A stretch of DNA of 64,000 nt from an uncultured Pseudomonas sp. (GCF_946885955.1 NZ_CAMPHI010000008.1:1-64000); one strand, 5' to 3'; counted from the stretch's first letter, positions 35,510 through 45,195 are shown. Program-made: numbers and translations. The notes: generated by a model not told the origin, from the sequence alone.

Positions 35510-36502
35510 ATGAAGATCCTGGTAACGGGCGCAAGCGGCTTTATTGGCGGGCGTTTTGCCCGCTTCGCGCTGGAGCAGGGCTTGAGCGTGCGGGTCAATG
35601 GTCGGCGCGCGGAAGGGGTGGCGCATCTGGTCAAGCGCGGCGCTGAGTTCGTTCAGGGTGATCTGGCCGACCCCGCGCTGGTGCAACGGCTCTGCGCGGA
35701 CGTCGAGGCGGTGGTGCATTGCGCTGGCGCGGTGGGCGTATGGGGGCGCTACCAGTCCTTCTATGAGGCCAACGTGACGGTCACCGAAAACGTCGTCGAG
35801 GCCTGCCTCAAGCAAAAGGTCCGGCGCCTGGTCCACCTGTCTTCGCCGTCGATCTACTTCGATGGCAAGGCGCATGTCGATATCAAGGAAGATCAAGTCC
35901 CGACGCGCTTTTCCGATCATTACGGGGCGACCAAATACCTCGCCGAACAGAAAGTCTTCGGTGCCCAGGAGTTCGGTCTCGAAGTGCTCGCCTTGCGTCC
36001 GCGCTTCGTCACCGGTGCCGGCGACACCAGCATCTTCCCGCGGCTGATCGCGATGCAGCGCAAGGGCCGCCTGGCGATCATCGGCAATGGCCTGAACAAG
36101 GTCGATTTCACCAGCATGCAGAACCTCAACGATGCGCTGTTCAGTGCCTTGCTCGCCGCCGAGCCGGCCCTCGGCAAGGTCTACAACATCAGCAATGGAG
36201 CGCCGCTGCCGCTGTGGGACGTGGTCAATTATGTGCTGCGGCAGATGCATCTACCGCCGGTCACCCGGCACATGCCTTATGGCGTCGCCTACGCCGCGGC
36301 GCTGGTCAACGAGAGCCTATGCAAACTGTTGCCGGGGCGCCCGGAACCGAGCCTGTTTCGTCTGGGCGTTGCGGTGATGGCGAAAGACTTTTCGCTGAAT
36401 ATCGACCGTGCCCGCGAATACCTCGACTACGACCCCCAGGTCAGCATCTGGACCGCGCTGGATGAGTTCTGCCAATGGTGGCAGGCCCAGCAACAGCGCT
36501 GA
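35510..36502 (+). CDS. NAD(P)-dependent extended SDR (epimerase/3-beta-HSD-like)
   Basis: A 330-residue short-chain dehydrogenase of the extended type: ILVTGASGFIGGRFARF cofactor motif at the start, VVHCAGAVGVWG, and catalytic Y-GAT-K in HYGATKYLAE. It resembles 3-beta-hydroxysteroid-dehydrogenase/sugar-epimerase relatives; the substrate is unknown. ATG 35510 has GGAG upstream. It ends 9 bp from the convergent small gene. Confidence 0.8.
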   Translation: MKILVTGASGFIGGRFARFALEQGLSVRVNGRRAEGVAHLVKRGAEFVQGDLADPALVQRLCADVEAVVHCAGAVGVWGRYQSFYEANVTVTENVVEACLKQKVRRLVHLSSPSIYFDGKAHVDIKEDQVPTRFSDHYGATKYLAEQKVFGAQEFGLEVLALRPRFVTGAGDTSIFPRLIAMQRKGRLAIIGNGLNKVDFTSMQNLNDALFSALLAAEPALGKVYNISNGAPLPLWDVVNYVLRQMHLPPVTRHMPYGVAYAAALVNESLCKLLPGRPEPSLFRLGVAVMAKDFSLNIDRAREYLDYDPQVSIWTALDEFCQWWQAQQQR

Positions 36503-36511
36503 ACCGATGCC

Positions 36512-36820
36512 TCAGGCGTAGACCCGCTGGCCGCGGTAGATGCGCACCGAACCGCCCGTTTTACCGACATGGGCGGTATCCAGCAGTGTCGCGGGAAGCG
36601 CGACCGGGGTTGCCGGTTTGGCGGCCGGAGTGGTTTTGTCGCTGAACTGGGCCAGACGCTGACCGAGTTGGCGGGTTTCTTCGTCGCTGGAGAACAGACA
36701 CGCGCTGAGCATGGCGTTGATCGCATCGGGCTGGCTGAGGCGGATGTCGATGGCCATTTCAGTGCGCAGACGACGACGCAACGCTTGCATGCAGTCCAAC
36801 ATCGCTTTGTTCAGTTCCAT
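36512..36820 (-). CDS. Conserved hypothetical protein
   Basis: A 102-residue soluble protein of unknown function. The N-terminal half is helical (ELNKAMLDCMQALRRRLRTE), a Pro/Ala-rich linker follows, and the end is basic (VRIYRGQRVYA). GGGGGAGAGG precedes ATG 36820. Codon usage matches the neighbours. It is convergent with the SDR gene. Confidence 0.6.
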   Translation of the reverse strand: MELNKAMLDCMQALRRRLRTEMAIDIRLSQPDAINAMLSACLFSSDEETRQLGQRLAQFSDKTTPAAKPATPVALPATLLDTAHVGKTGGSVRIYRGQRVYA

Positions 36821-37076
36821 GTGCCTCTCCCCCTGGGTGGTGATTGCTCGCGCCGTTGTCGTCTTGATGCGACTTGGCGGGCTCACGAGGGGAACTGCAA
36901 AGCTTGTACCAGTTCACAAAGTCTAAGGCTGTCGGGCGGGGACCGGCCTTTCGGCGAATTACCTCGCCCTTCATCGGTGCGACGCGCACCGGCGTTGCGC
37001 AACGCTGAAGCGCTGCGTGCTAACCGGTATACTGCCCGGCATTTCGCGCTCTCCGTTCTTTCTTGAAGGTTCTCCC

Positions 37077-37925
37077 ATGCGTAACGATGCTCACGACGAA
37101 CTCGATCATGTGCCCAGCCTGCGCGCCGAATCGCGCGACCGCGACGATTTCGTCGGCCACCACGAGCCTGCCGCGCCTGCCCACTCCCATGCCCGTGGCG
37201 TGGCCGTGGCTCCCGCCAAGCGTGCCAGCACCGGACCGCTCTGGGCTCTGGTCGGTGCGCTGACCATCGCCTTGTGCGGGTTGGGCTGGTGGAGCTTCCA
37301 GCAGATCAGCCTGATGGAGCAGCAACTGGTCGCTACCCAGGAAAGCTTTGCGCGCATCAGCGAAGAGGCCGCCGGACGGATCAAGGATATTTCCGGCAAG
37401 GTGGTCGCCACCGAGTCGTCGGTCACCAGCGGCAGCGAAGCGCTCAAGCTGCAGGTCAAGCAGCTGGAAAACAAACTGGCGGAGCTGAGCAAGCAGCAGC
37501 AAACGGTGGCTGCCGCCCAGGGCGGACAGGACAAGCGCATCGAGCAACTGGCCGACGAGGTGAAGGCTCAGCAAGGCGCGGTCGGCAAATTCGAAGGCAG
37601 CCTGAAAACCCTCGGTAGCGAGCAGGCGACGTTGAAAAGCCAGCAGGCGGCGTTGAAATCCGCAGTGGCCGATAGCGATAAGTTCGCCAGCCAGCTGAAA
37701 AGCCTGAGCGGAGAAGTCGAGGCGCTGAAGAAAATCGGCAACCCCAACCCGGCGATCGCCCGTCTCGAACAGGACATCCTGGTGCTCAAGAGCGATCTGG
37801 AAACCCGCCCGGCCGCCGGTGCCGATACCGCCGAGTTCGACGCCTTCCGCGGACAGACCACCCGCAACATCAACACCCTGCAAGCGCAGATCCGCAACCT
37901 GCAACAGCAGATAGACGCGCGCTAA
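37077..37925 (+). CDS. Membrane-anchored coiled-coil protein
   Basis: A 282-residue protein with a charged N-terminal cytoplasmic stretch, one membrane helix (about 54-75, LWALVGALTIALCGLGWW) and a long coiled coil of about 180 residues (KLQVKQLENKLAELSKQQQ). No catalytic motif. It resembles scaffold or chromosome-segregation-like coiled-coil proteins but has no recognised family. ATG 37077 follows GAAGG. Confidence 0.65.
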   Translation: MRNDAHDELDHVPSLRAESRDRDDFVGHHEPAAPAHSHARGVAVAPAKRASTGPLWALVGALTIALCGLGWWSFQQISLMEQQLVATQESFARISEEAAGRIKDISGKVVATESSVTSGSEALKLQVKQLENKLAELSKQQQTVAAAQGGQDKRIEQLADEVKAQQGAVGKFEGSLKTLGSEQATLKSQQAALKSAVADSDKFASQLKSLSGEVEALKKIGNPNPAIARLEQDILVLKSDLETRPAAGADTAEFDAFRGQTTRNINTLQAQIRNLQQQIDAR

Positions 37926-37956
37926 GCATTTCTTGACGCCGTGCAATGCTGCGCTT

Positions 37957-38241
37957 CTTGTAGGAGCCAGCTTGCTGGCGATCCGGCGGCGGTATCGCCG
38001 GTTCTCATCGCGGCCAATGCCGCTCCTACAGGGCGCGGCGTCTTCGTTACAGCGCGTAGCCTGGATGCAATCCGGGAGCGATTTCTCAGCCACCAAACTG
38101 CCCCGGATTTCATCCGGGCTACAAAAAATGCTGCTCACTTGGCTTAAGTGAACAGCATTAGTTGTTTCGAGCGGCTTTTGCGTCTGTCCCTGCGATCATC
38201 GCGGCCAAGGCCGCTCCTACAAGGGCGTCTTCGTTACAGCG
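37957..38241. repeat. Cluster of REP-like palindromes between the coiled-coil gene and xenB
   Basis: Four pieces lie in a row. (1) TGTAGGAGC (37959) with GCTCCTACA (38022-38030), the usual Pseudomonas REP ends. (2) An inverted repeat, 38056-38076 against 38102-38122, 19 of 21 matching. (3) A hairpin 38127-38159 whose right arm is the 19-mer also present at 34-52. (4) A lone REP half at about 38193-38222. CGTCTTCGTTACAGCG occurs at 38039-38054 and again at 38226-38241, where it overlaps the 3' end of xenB. Confidence 0.75.
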
Positions 38242-39283
38242 TCGGGTAGTCGATATAACCCACTGCGCCCGAGCCGTAGAAGTTTTCCGGGCGAGGCGGG
38301 TTGAGCGGCGCGTCCTGTGCCAGGCGTGCGGGCAGGTCCGGGTTGGCGATAAAGGGCACGCCGAAGGCTACCGCGTCGGCCTTGCCGCTTTGCAGCCAGG
38401 CGTTGCCCAGCTCCTTGCTGAAGCCTTCGTTGGCGATGAACACACCACCGAACGCGGCCTTCAGCTGCGGCGTCAGGCTGTCGTCGGCGGCATGTTCGCG
38501 GGCGCAGATAAAGGCGATACCGCGTTTGCCCAATTCGCTGGCGACATAGGTGAAGGTTTCCGCACGGTTGGAATCGCCCATGTCATGGGCATCGGCACGT
38601 GGTGACAGGTGCACGCCGACCCGGCCGGCGCCCCAGACCGAGACCACCGCGTCGGTCACTTCCAGCAGCAGGCGCGCGCGGTTTTCCAGGGAGCCGCCGT
38701 AGCGGTCGCTGCGCGTATTGGTGCTGTCCTGCAGGAACTGGTCGAGCAGGTAGCCGTTGGCGCCGTGGATTTCCACACCGTCGAAACCGGCGGCCTTGGC
38801 GTTTTCCGCACCCTGGCGATAAGCCTCGACGATATCGCCGATTTCTTCGGTTTCCAGGGCGCGCGGCAGTGGGTAGGGGCGCTCCGGACGCAACAGGCTG
38901 ACGTGGCCCTTGGCGGCGATGGCGCTCGGTGCGACCGGGGCCGCGCCGTTGAGGAAGCTGGGGTCGGAGATGCGGCCGACATGCCACAGCTGCAGGACGA
39001 TCTTGCCGCCGGCGTTGTGCACCGCCTTGGTGATATTGCTCCAGCCGCTGATTTGCGCATCCGACCAGATGCCCGGAGTGTTGGGATAGCCCACGCCCAT
39101 TGGCTCGACCGAGGTGGCCTCGGTGATGATCAGGCCGGCTGAAGCGCGCTGTACGTAGTACTCGGCCATCAATGCGTTGGGCACGCGGCCTTCGTCGGCG
39201 CGGCAGCGGGTCAGTGGGGCCATGATGATGCGGTTGGCCAATTGCAGGTCGCCGATCGTTATGGGGTCGAATAGCGTGGTCAT
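38234..39283 (-). CDS. xenB: Old-yellow-enzyme family xenobiotic reductase XenB
   Basis: A 349-residue FMN-dependent TIM-barrel ene-reductase: ANRIIMAPLTRCRADEGRVP, VLQLWHVGRISDPSFL, the substrate-binding GVEIHGANGYLLDQFLQD and the phosphate-binding GGVFIANEGF. Length and sequence match XenB-type enzymes that reduce nitro-esters, nitroaromatics and enones. ATG 39283. The last bases overlap a duplicated REP-linked sequence. Confidence 0.8.
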   Translation of the reverse strand: MTTLFDPITIGDLQLANRIIMAPLTRCRADEGRVPNALMAEYYVQRASAGLIITEATSVEPMGVGYPNTPGIWSDAQISGWSNITKAVHNAGGKIVLQLWHVGRISDPSFLNGAAPVAPSAIAAKGHVSLLRPERPYPLPRALETEEIGDIVEAYRQGAENAKAAGFDGVEIHGANGYLLDQFLQDSTNTRSDRYGGSLENRARLLLEVTDAVVSVWGAGRVGVHLSPRADAHDMGDSNRAETFTYVASELGKRGIAFICAREHAADDSLTPQLKAAFGGVFIANEGFSKELGNAWLQSGKADAVAFGVPFIANPDLPARLAQDAPLNPPRPENFYGSGAVGYIDYPTL

Positions 39284-39417
39284 AAGTGCGCTTCCGTCAG
39301 CAGGACTGGGATTGCGATACAGTGCGTATCGCGTTGCGACGAACCTTATAGCGGCGTCTGGCAATATGCAGATCGTTTGCCAAGATAGTGATGATCGACC
39401 ATGTCGATGGGATTGCC

Positions 39418-40005
39418 ATGAACTACCTCGCACACCTTCAGCTCGGCGGCGATGCCCCGGCGCAATTGCTCGGCAGCCTCTACGGGGATTTCGTCAAAGG
39501 CCCGCTCGCCGGGCGCTGGCCGGCGGAGATCGAAGCGTCCATCCGCCTGCATCGGCGTATCGACATGTTTACTGACAGCCATCCCCTGCAGATTCAATCC
39601 CGCGCGCGTTTCCCCGCCGAGCGGCGGCGCTATGCCGGGATTCTTCTGGATATCTTTTTCGACCACTGCCTGGCGCAGAACTGGGCCGACTATGTCGCCG
39701 AGCCGCTGCCGTCGTTCACCGGCCGGGTCTATCGGGTGCTGGCCGCCGAACCGCTACTGCCCGAGCGCCTGGCGCTGATCGCGCCGCGCATGGCGGCGCA
39801 GGATTGGCTCGGCAGCTACGCCGATTTCCGTGTGCTCGAACGGGTGCTGTTCGGCATGCAACGGCGCTTGTCGCGGCCCGAGGGGCTGGATGGCGCCATG
39901 GCCGAGCTGGAGCGGCTGTACCAGCCGCTGCTGGCGGACTTTCAGCAGTTCTATCCCGAGTTGCAGGCGTTTGTCGCTCGCGAGCGCGGGTTGCTGGAGC
40001 TTTAA
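39418..40005 (+). CDS. acpH: ACP phosphodiesterase-like protein (DUF479)
   Basis: A 195-residue protein starting MNYLAHLQLGGDAPAQLLGS with HRRIDMFTDSHP and LLDIFFDHCLAQNW, typical of AcpH, which removes 4'-phosphopantetheine from acyl carrier protein. The His/Asp pattern of the family is present. ATG 39418 is chosen over upstream ATGs because it matches the family start. Its stop overlaps the end of olsA by four bases, convergently. Confidence 0.8.
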   Translation: MNYLAHLQLGGDAPAQLLGSLYGDFVKGPLAGRWPAEIEASIRLHRRIDMFTDSHPLQIQSRARFPAERRRYAGILLDIFFDHCLAQNWADYVAEPLPSFTGRVYRVLAAEPLLPERLALIAPRMAAQDWLGSYADFRVLERVLFGMQRRLSRPEGLDGAMAELERLYQPLLADFQQFYPELQAFVARERGLLEL

Positions 40006-40781
40006 GCCGCCTGGCTTTCGCGGGCTTCTAGCGCTATTTCGCCGAACAGCGCCAGGCTCACCGCCTGCTGCGCTTGGCGGGCCAGGGCATTGCGGCTGAG
40101 GTCGCGGCTGGCGATCGGCGCCAGCAACTGCACCTGCACCTGCGCCCGCTCGCTGCCGAGCAGGCGCAGCAGGTGCGAGAGCATATCGTCGTCGCCGATA
40201 AAGGGCGCCACATCGCAGGGTTGGCCGTCGCGCAGGTAACGGATCGCCACCGGTTGCACGGCCACACCGCTGTCGATCGCGCTGCTCAGCAGACGGCCGT
40301 GAAAGGTGCGCAGGGCCAGGCCGTCGGTGGTGGTGCCTTCGGGAAAGATCAGCAAATGCCGGCCACGCTGTAGATGGCGGTTGAGCTGCTGGTTGACCAG
40401 GCCACTGTCGCCCGAACCGCGACGGATAAACAAGGTGCCGGCCTTCTGCGCCAGCCAGCCGGCTACCGGCCAGGCGCGCACCTCGGCCTTGGACAGAAAG
40501 GACAACGGCGCGAGCATGCCGAGCAGCGGGATATCGGTCCAGGACACGTGGTTGCTGACCCACAGCATCGGTTGTCGCGGCAATTCGCCCTCGACCGACA
40601 GGCTGAACGGCAGCGCCGCGCTCAGGCGTGCGAGAAACCAGCGGGTCAGGCGCTGGCGGGTCGGCATCAGGTCATGCCGCACCAGGCGCTCGAGCAGGCT
40701 GACACCGGCCGCGAGCAGGCTGCCCAGGGCAATCACCGCCAGCAGACGCAGCAGGCGCAGGTACAAACGCAATTTCTTCAT
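40002..40781 (-). CDS. olsA: Acyltransferase OlsA (ornithine lipid synthesis)
   Basis: A 259-residue PlsC-type O-acyltransferase with an N-terminal membrane segment, the HX4D motif NHVSWTD and FPEGTT. OlsA adds the second acyl chain to lyso-ornithine lipid. Because olsB lies directly upstream on the same strand I assign it to the ornithine-lipid pair rather than general PlsC. ATG 40781 has GAGAGG close by. An inverted repeat separates the two genes. Confidence 0.85.
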   Translation of the reverse strand: MKKLRLYLRLLRLLAVIALGSLLAAGVSLLERLVRHDLMPTRQRLTRWFLARLSAALPFSLSVEGELPRQPMLWVSNHVSWTDIPLLGMLAPLSFLSKAEVRAWPVAGWLAQKAGTLFIRRGSGDSGLVNQQLNRHLQRGRHLLIFPEGTTTDGLALRTFHGRLLSSAIDSGVAVQPVAIRYLRDGQPCDVAPFIGDDDMLSHLLRLLGSERAQVQVQLLAPIASRDLSRNALARQAQQAVSLALFGEIALEARESQAA

Positions 40782-40811
40782 CGGCCTCTCCGCGGACAAA
40801 GCGCTACAGCG

Positions 40812-40890
40812 GTAGGGTGCGCCATGCGCACCACAGGGATTGCTGCGCCCGCCACAAGCAGTACTCGGCGGTGCGCAGGGCGCACCCTAC
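40812..40890. repeat. 79-bp inverted repeat between olsB and olsA
   Basis: GTAGGGTGCGCCATGCGCACC (21 nt) at the left and its complement at the right (40870-40890) match in 20 of 21 positions, with a 37-nt loop. This GTAGGGTGCGC palindrome type is a common Pseudomonas intergenic repeat. In the olsBA transcript it would form a very stable hairpin. Confidence 0.8.
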
Positions 40891-40918
40891 GGACAGCGCC
40901 AGCCTTGCGCAACTGCGA

Positions 40919-41677
40919 TCAGACCGCCGCCTTGAAGTGGCGGGCATAGCGCGGGCACAGCTCGTCGCGCTTGAGCAGGATGAACACGTCGGCAACCTGG
41001 AAATCCTCGTCCCAGCAGGGCTCGCCGCAGATCTTCGCGCCCAGGCGCATATAGGCCTTGAGCAGTGGCGGCATCTCGGCGATGACGTTGCCCGGAATAT
41101 CCAGGGTCGGCAGCGGCTTCTTCGGTTCGGCGCGCAGGTGCTCGGTGCATAGGTAGCGCTCGCGCAGGCGTTGCATGATCGCCTGCGCCTGGATGCCGCC
41201 GTCCTGCATGGGGATGCTCGCGCAGCCCATCAGGTAACGGTAACCACCCTCGTTGAGCACTTCGGCCAGCTCGCCCCAGAGCACGGCGATGGTTGCGCCG
41301 TTACGGTACGCCGGCGCCACGCAGGTGCGGCCGATTTCCAGCACCGGGCCTTGCAGATGGGCGAGGCCGTCGAGGCTGAATTCCTCTTCGCTGTAGAAGC
41401 GTCCGAGGCCGGCGGCGGCCTGGTGGTCGAGCAGGCGGGTGGTGGCGACCAGTTCGCCGCTGTCCAGGTCGCGGACCCCGATGTGTTGGCAGTGGATATC
41501 GTAGTCATCCATGTCCAGCCCCCATTCGGCACCCTTGAGTTTGGCGTCGAATTCGCTGCTGAATACCCGATAACGCAGGGCTTGCGCTTCGCGCAGGGCA
41601 TTGGCGCCCAGCAGGCGTTCCGCTTGCAAGCGGCGGGCTGGGGTGGTGCGGTCGCGGGTAATTGCCATCTGGGTCAT
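40919..41677 (-). CDS. olsB: N-acyltransferase OlsB (ornithine lipid synthesis)
   Basis: A 252-residue GNAT-like acyltransferase that joins a 3-hydroxyacyl chain from ACP to ornithine. Family features are [52 protein letters not shown] and [14 protein letters not shown]. Ornithine lipids replace phospholipids under phosphate limitation in Pseudomonas. GGAG precedes ATG 41677. It is the first gene of olsBA. Confidence 0.88.
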   Translation of the reverse strand: MTQMAITRDRTTPARRLQAERLLGANALREAQALRYRVFSSEFDAKLKGAEWGLDMDDYDIHCQHIGVRDLDSGELVATTRLLDHQAAAGLGRFYSEEEFSLDGLAHLQGPVLEIGRTCVAPAYRNGATIAVLWGELAEVLNEGGYRYLMGCASIPMQDGGIQAQAIMQRLRERYLCTEHLRAEPKKPLPTLDIPGNVIAEMPPLLKAYMRLGAKICGEPCWDEDFQVADVFILLKRDELCPRYARHFKAAV

Positions 41678-41942
41678 GCCGTCATCTCCGTTTCGGCGTG
41701 GTGAAAATCACTGCGTCGGTTATGCGGCGTCACCATCAGCGCTGCTCGGTTGGCTCCTTGGCGAGCGCTCAGCCTTGCCTAACCTTCGTTGGTGGTATTT
41801 CACCTGGCCTGATTAGCCGGCTTTTAAGCCTTGCAGCCGGTCGAACTTGTTGGGCAATCTCAGGCTAGGTAGAGGCGGTGTCACCCGGATGACGTTTTGG
41901 TGATGCTTGTGTGACAGAGACTTTCAGCGACAAGGAGCTTCC

Positions 41943-42830
41943 ATGCCCTGGCAACAGCTATTGAGCGACCAGCCCCGTTTGCCGGCGGCGCGCCTCGATG
42001 AGTGGTACGCCAGCCTGCTGGCGCGCCTGGGCACTCCCACGCCGTTCGAGCTGGCGTTGCTCGGTGGGCGCCTGGCAGCGACTCCCGGCCTGGCCTTTCT
42101 GGCCGGTTACCAAGGTGCGTTGCGTGTGCTCTGGCCATCCGCCCCCTGGACCCTCGGCGCCCTGTGCGTGACCGAAAACAGAAGCACCCGCCCGGCGGAC
42201 ATGCACACACGCCTGGATGCCTTGGCGCTCAATGGCCGCAAGGATTTCGTCACCGCCGCCGGTTCGGCCGACTGGTTGCTGGTCGCCGCCCGCGAGGAGG
42301 CCGAGGGCGAAGCGGTTCGCCTGGCACTGGGTGTGGTGTACGCCGGTGCTCCCGGGATGCGTATCGAAGTGCTGCCGGCATTGCCGCTGATGCCGGACAT
42401 CGACCACGGCCGCCTGCATCTCGATCAAGTTCACTGCCAGCGCTTGCCCGGCGATGGCTGGGACGACTATGTGAAACCCTTCCGCAGCCTCGAGGACGCG
42501 CATGTGCTGTGCGCGGTGACGGCCTGGCTGTTCGGCGTCGGCCAGGACAGCCACTGGCCCCAGGCCCTGCAACTGCGCCTGCTCGGCTTGCTGGCCGGTT
42601 GCGCCGAGGTGGCGCGCCAATGCCCCCGCGCGCCGAGCGGCCATCTGCTGCTGGCCGGGTTGTTCGCCGAATTCGACGGCCTGGGCGACGCGTTGGACGC
42701 GGCCTTTGCCGCTGGGCCCGCCCCCTGGGCCGAACTCTGGGCGCGCGATAAAGGCTTGCTGAACATCGCCAATTCGGCGCGGCGCAAGCGCCTGGAAAAA
42801 GCTCAGACCCTGTTGGCGGTGACGCTGTAG
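41943..42830 (+). CDS. Acyl-CoA-dehydrogenase-like protein, function unknown
   Basis: A 295-residue protein whose middle (LCVTENRSTRPADMHTRLDALALNGRKDFVTAAGSADWLLVAAR) resembles the central beta domain of acyl-CoA dehydrogenases, followed by a helical C-terminal part. It is shorter than true dehydrogenases (about 380 residues) and I cannot identify the catalytic Glu, so activity is doubtful. AAGGAG precedes ATG 41943. Confidence 0.65.
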   Translation: MPWQQLLSDQPRLPAARLDEWYASLLARLGTPTPFELALLGGRLAATPGLAFLAGYQGALRVLWPSAPWTLGALCVTENRSTRPADMHTRLDALALNGRKDFVTAAGSADWLLVAAREEAEGEAVRLALGVVYAGAPGMRIEVLPALPLMPDIDHGRLHLDQVHCQRLPGDGWDDYVKPFRSLEDAHVLCAVTAWLFGVGQDSHWPQALQLRLLGLLAGCAEVARQCPRAPSGHLLLAGLFAEFDGLGDALDAAFAAGPAPWAELWARDKGLLNIANSARRKRLEKAQTLLAVTL

Positions 42831-42971
42831 AAAGCAGGAATCTGCGCCGACGCCGGAGCACCCACGCAGCAGCCCGCAGGGTTGCCGGCTTGTCGCTTGG
42901 GCGATTGATCCAGGTCAGTACGCCGGGCATCGCGATGATTAAGCTGGCGGGCTTTCCAATGAGAGCCTGCC

Positions 42972-43757
42972 ATGCGACGCGACCCCGTAGTGCTGTTCGA
43001 TGACGGCAACCACCAATGCCTGATGTATGACAATCTGGTCAGTGGCGACGGGGTGCAGTCCAACCAGTTTCTGATCACCGACAACCAGCAGTACCTGCTG
43101 CTCGATCCGGGCGGCGACCTGACCTACATGCCGCTGTCGCTGGAACTGTCCAAGCGTATTCCGGTGCAGGACCTGACCTATATCTTCGCGTCGCACCAGG
43201 ACCCGGACATCATCGCGTCGCTGGACAAGTGGTTGCTGCACACCCGCGCGAAGGTGATCTGCTCCAAGCTGTGGGCGCGCTTTCTGCCGCACCTGACGGC
43301 CAACTACCTGGCAATCAACCACGGCATTTCCACCTATGACCGGATCATCGCACTGCCCGACCGGGGCAGTTCCTTCGCCCTCGGCAAGTGCAAGCTGAAG
43401 GCGGTCCCGGCGCATTTTCTGCACTCGGTGGGTAACTTCCAGTTGTACGACCCGGTGAGCAAAATCCTCTTCTCCGGCGATATGGGCGCCTCCATGGTCG
43501 ACGACGCCGGCCCGGTGCAGGACTTCGCCAGCCACGTTTCCAGCATGCTGGGCTTTCACCGTCGCTATATGGCCAGCAACAAGGCCTGTCGGCTATGGGC
43601 GAACATGGTGCGGCACATGGATGTCGCGATGATCGTGCCGCAGCACGGCCGGCCATTCGCGGGCAAGCAAATGATCGACGCCTTTCTCGACTGGATCGCC
43701 GAACTGGAGTGCGGCATCGACCTGATGGGGCAGGACGACTACCAATTGCCCAAGTAA
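42972..43757 (+). CDS. ODP-like di-iron metallo-beta-lactamase-fold protein
   Basis: A 261-residue metallo-beta-lactamase-fold protein. It has SHQDPDI in place of the usual HxHxDH, then VPAHFLHSVGNFQLYD, SGDMGAS and PQHGRPF. This pattern is that of flavodiiron-related oxygen-binding di-iron (ODP) proteins, which bind O2 and in some bacteria feed chemotaxis signalling. No flavodoxin domain is present. It is the last backbone gene before the DMSP island. Confidence 0.75.
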   Translation: MRRDPVVLFDDGNHQCLMYDNLVSGDGVQSNQFLITDNQQYLLLDPGGDLTYMPLSLELSKRIPVQDLTYIFASHQDPDIIASLDKWLLHTRAKVICSKLWARFLPHLTANYLAINHGISTYDRIIALPDRGSSFALGKCKLKAVPAHFLHSVGNFQLYDPVSKILFSGDMGASMVDDAGPVQDFASHVSSMLGFHRRYMASNKACRLWANMVRHMDVAMIVPQHGRPFAGKQMIDAFLDWIAELECGIDLMGQDDYQLPK

Positions 43758-44197
43758 TGCCGTTGTCGCGGCGCACGGTTTATCGGCGCCCGCGCCAGGG
43801 TTGCCGTCTGCTGCCGAAGCAGTAGCAGTGCGTTGGGCATAGCGCGGCACCATGGGAAGGCTGCTTTTTATCGGGATTACTTTGAGCGATAGAGAAGGGG
43901 GCTTGGTTGGGCTGGTGAGCTGAGCGTTTGCTGACGAATCGACCGATTGCGTGTGGCCAAGAGTCATTAGGAATAGTCAGTGCAATGACTGCTGCCGGCC
44001 AAGAGCGGTCATCGGCTGTCTACAAAAGACGGAGCTATTCACTGCCTGTGGTGGCCAGCGCAAACAGCCCCCAAGCTGCCTGTAGTATCAGGCAAGAACC
44101 GGCGAAGAGCTTGCCATCGGCGAGCGCTGCCTATCCGTTCGATTGGTAACAATCATCGCCAAGCAATCCCCATCTTCCAACCATCAGCGCTCACGGT
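43758..44197. other. Gene-poor left junction of the DMSP island
   Basis: No gene seen over 440 bp. The stretch 43900-44150 has short repeats of the TGGCC/AAGAGCGGTCA kind typical of relic spacer DNA in Pseudomonas. No integrase, tRNA or direct repeat marking an insertion was found. Confidence 0.45.
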
Positions 44198-45181
44198 TTA
44201 GCGATTGACGTCCACGACAATCCGCCCGCGAACTTTGCCGTCGAGCAGGTCACTGGCGGCGTCGATTGCCTGACTAAGGGCGATCTCCCGAGTAATTTCA
44301 TCCAGCTGCGCCAGATCCAGCTCCGAGCACAGGCGTTGCCAAGCCGTTCCCCGTTCCTCATAGGGGCGGGTAACGCTGTTGATCCCCAGCAAGCTGACGC
44401 CGCGCAGGATGAAGGGTGCGACAGTGGCCGGAAAGTCCATGCCCTGAGCCAGACCGCAGGCCGCGACAGCACCGTCTGCACGTGTGCCGGCACAGACATT
44501 GGCCAGAGTATGACTACCCACCGAGTCGATTGCCGCTGCCCACCGTTCCGCTGCCAGGGGACGTCCGGGGCTGCTCAGCTCTGCGCGGTCGATGATTGTG
44601 GTGGCTCCCAGGCTCTGCAGATAATCAGCCTCCGCCGGGCGGCCAGTTGAAGCAGTTACCGAGTACCCCAGGCCGGCGAGCAATGCGATGGCGAAGCTAC
44701 CGACTCCGCCATTGGCACCAGTCACTAGCACCTCACCACTGTCTGGCGACAAGCCGTGACGTTCCAGCGCCATTAGGCAGAGCATGGCGGTGTATCCGGC
44801 GGTGCCTATTGCCATGGCCTGACGTGCGCTCAGTTGATCGGGCAGCGGGATAAGCCAGTCACCTTTCAGTCTGGCTTTCTGGGCCAGCCCACCCCAATGG
44901 GTTTCACCGACGCCCCAGCCATTGAGCAATACCCGGTCACCAGTCTTGTAGCGGGCATGATTGCTGACTTCGACGGTACCGGCCAGGTCAATGCCAGGCA
45001 CCATGGGAAATCGCCGCACCACCGGACTGCGACCGCTGATGGCGAGGCCATCCTTGTAGTTGAGGGTGCTGAACTCGATGCGTACGGTGACGTCGCCTTC
45101 GGGCAGCTGCGTGTCATCCAGCTCGGCCAGTCGCGTCTGATAACGGTCTTCATTTTTGTCGATGAGTAATGCCTGGAACAT
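44198..45181 (-). CDS. acuI: Acryloyl-CoA reductase AcuI
   Basis: A 327-residue zinc-independent MDR oxidoreductase of the AcuI/YhdH family: [44 protein letters not shown] and the NADPH loop [14 protein letters not shown]. It reduces the toxic intermediate acryloyl-CoA to propionyl-CoA and is a hallmark of DMSP/acrylate metabolism. AAGGAG precedes ATG 45181. A palindrome (45196-45210) overlaps its promoter region. It lies 47 bp downstream of acuR on the same strand. Confidence 0.9.
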   Translation of the reverse strand: MFQALLIDKNEDRYQTRLAELDDTQLPEGDVTVRIEFSTLNYKDGLAISGRSPVVRRFPMVPGIDLAGTVEVSNHARYKTGDRVLLNGWGVGETHWGGLAQKARLKGDWLIPLPDQLSARQAMAIGTAGYTAMLCLMALERHGLSPDSGEVLVTGANGGVGSFAIALLAGLGYSVTASTGRPAEADYLQSLGATTIIDRAELSSPGRPLAAERWAAAIDSVGSHTLANVCAGTRADGAVAACGLAQGMDFPATVAPFILRGVSLLGINSVTRPYEERGTAWQRLCSELDLAQLDEITREIALSQAIDAASDLLDGKVRGRIVVDVNR

Positions 45182-45195
45182 GGTCTCTCCTTATT

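Noticed and set aside
37957..38230. CRISPR-like array of repeats
   Set aside because: The repeats are palindromic REP types of different kinds, not equally spaced direct repeats.
44198..45181. AcuI as a general zinc alcohol dehydrogenase or quinone reductase
   Set aside because: The sequence fits the AcuI/YhdH branch and its adjacency to acuR and dddD supports an acryloyl-CoA reductase.
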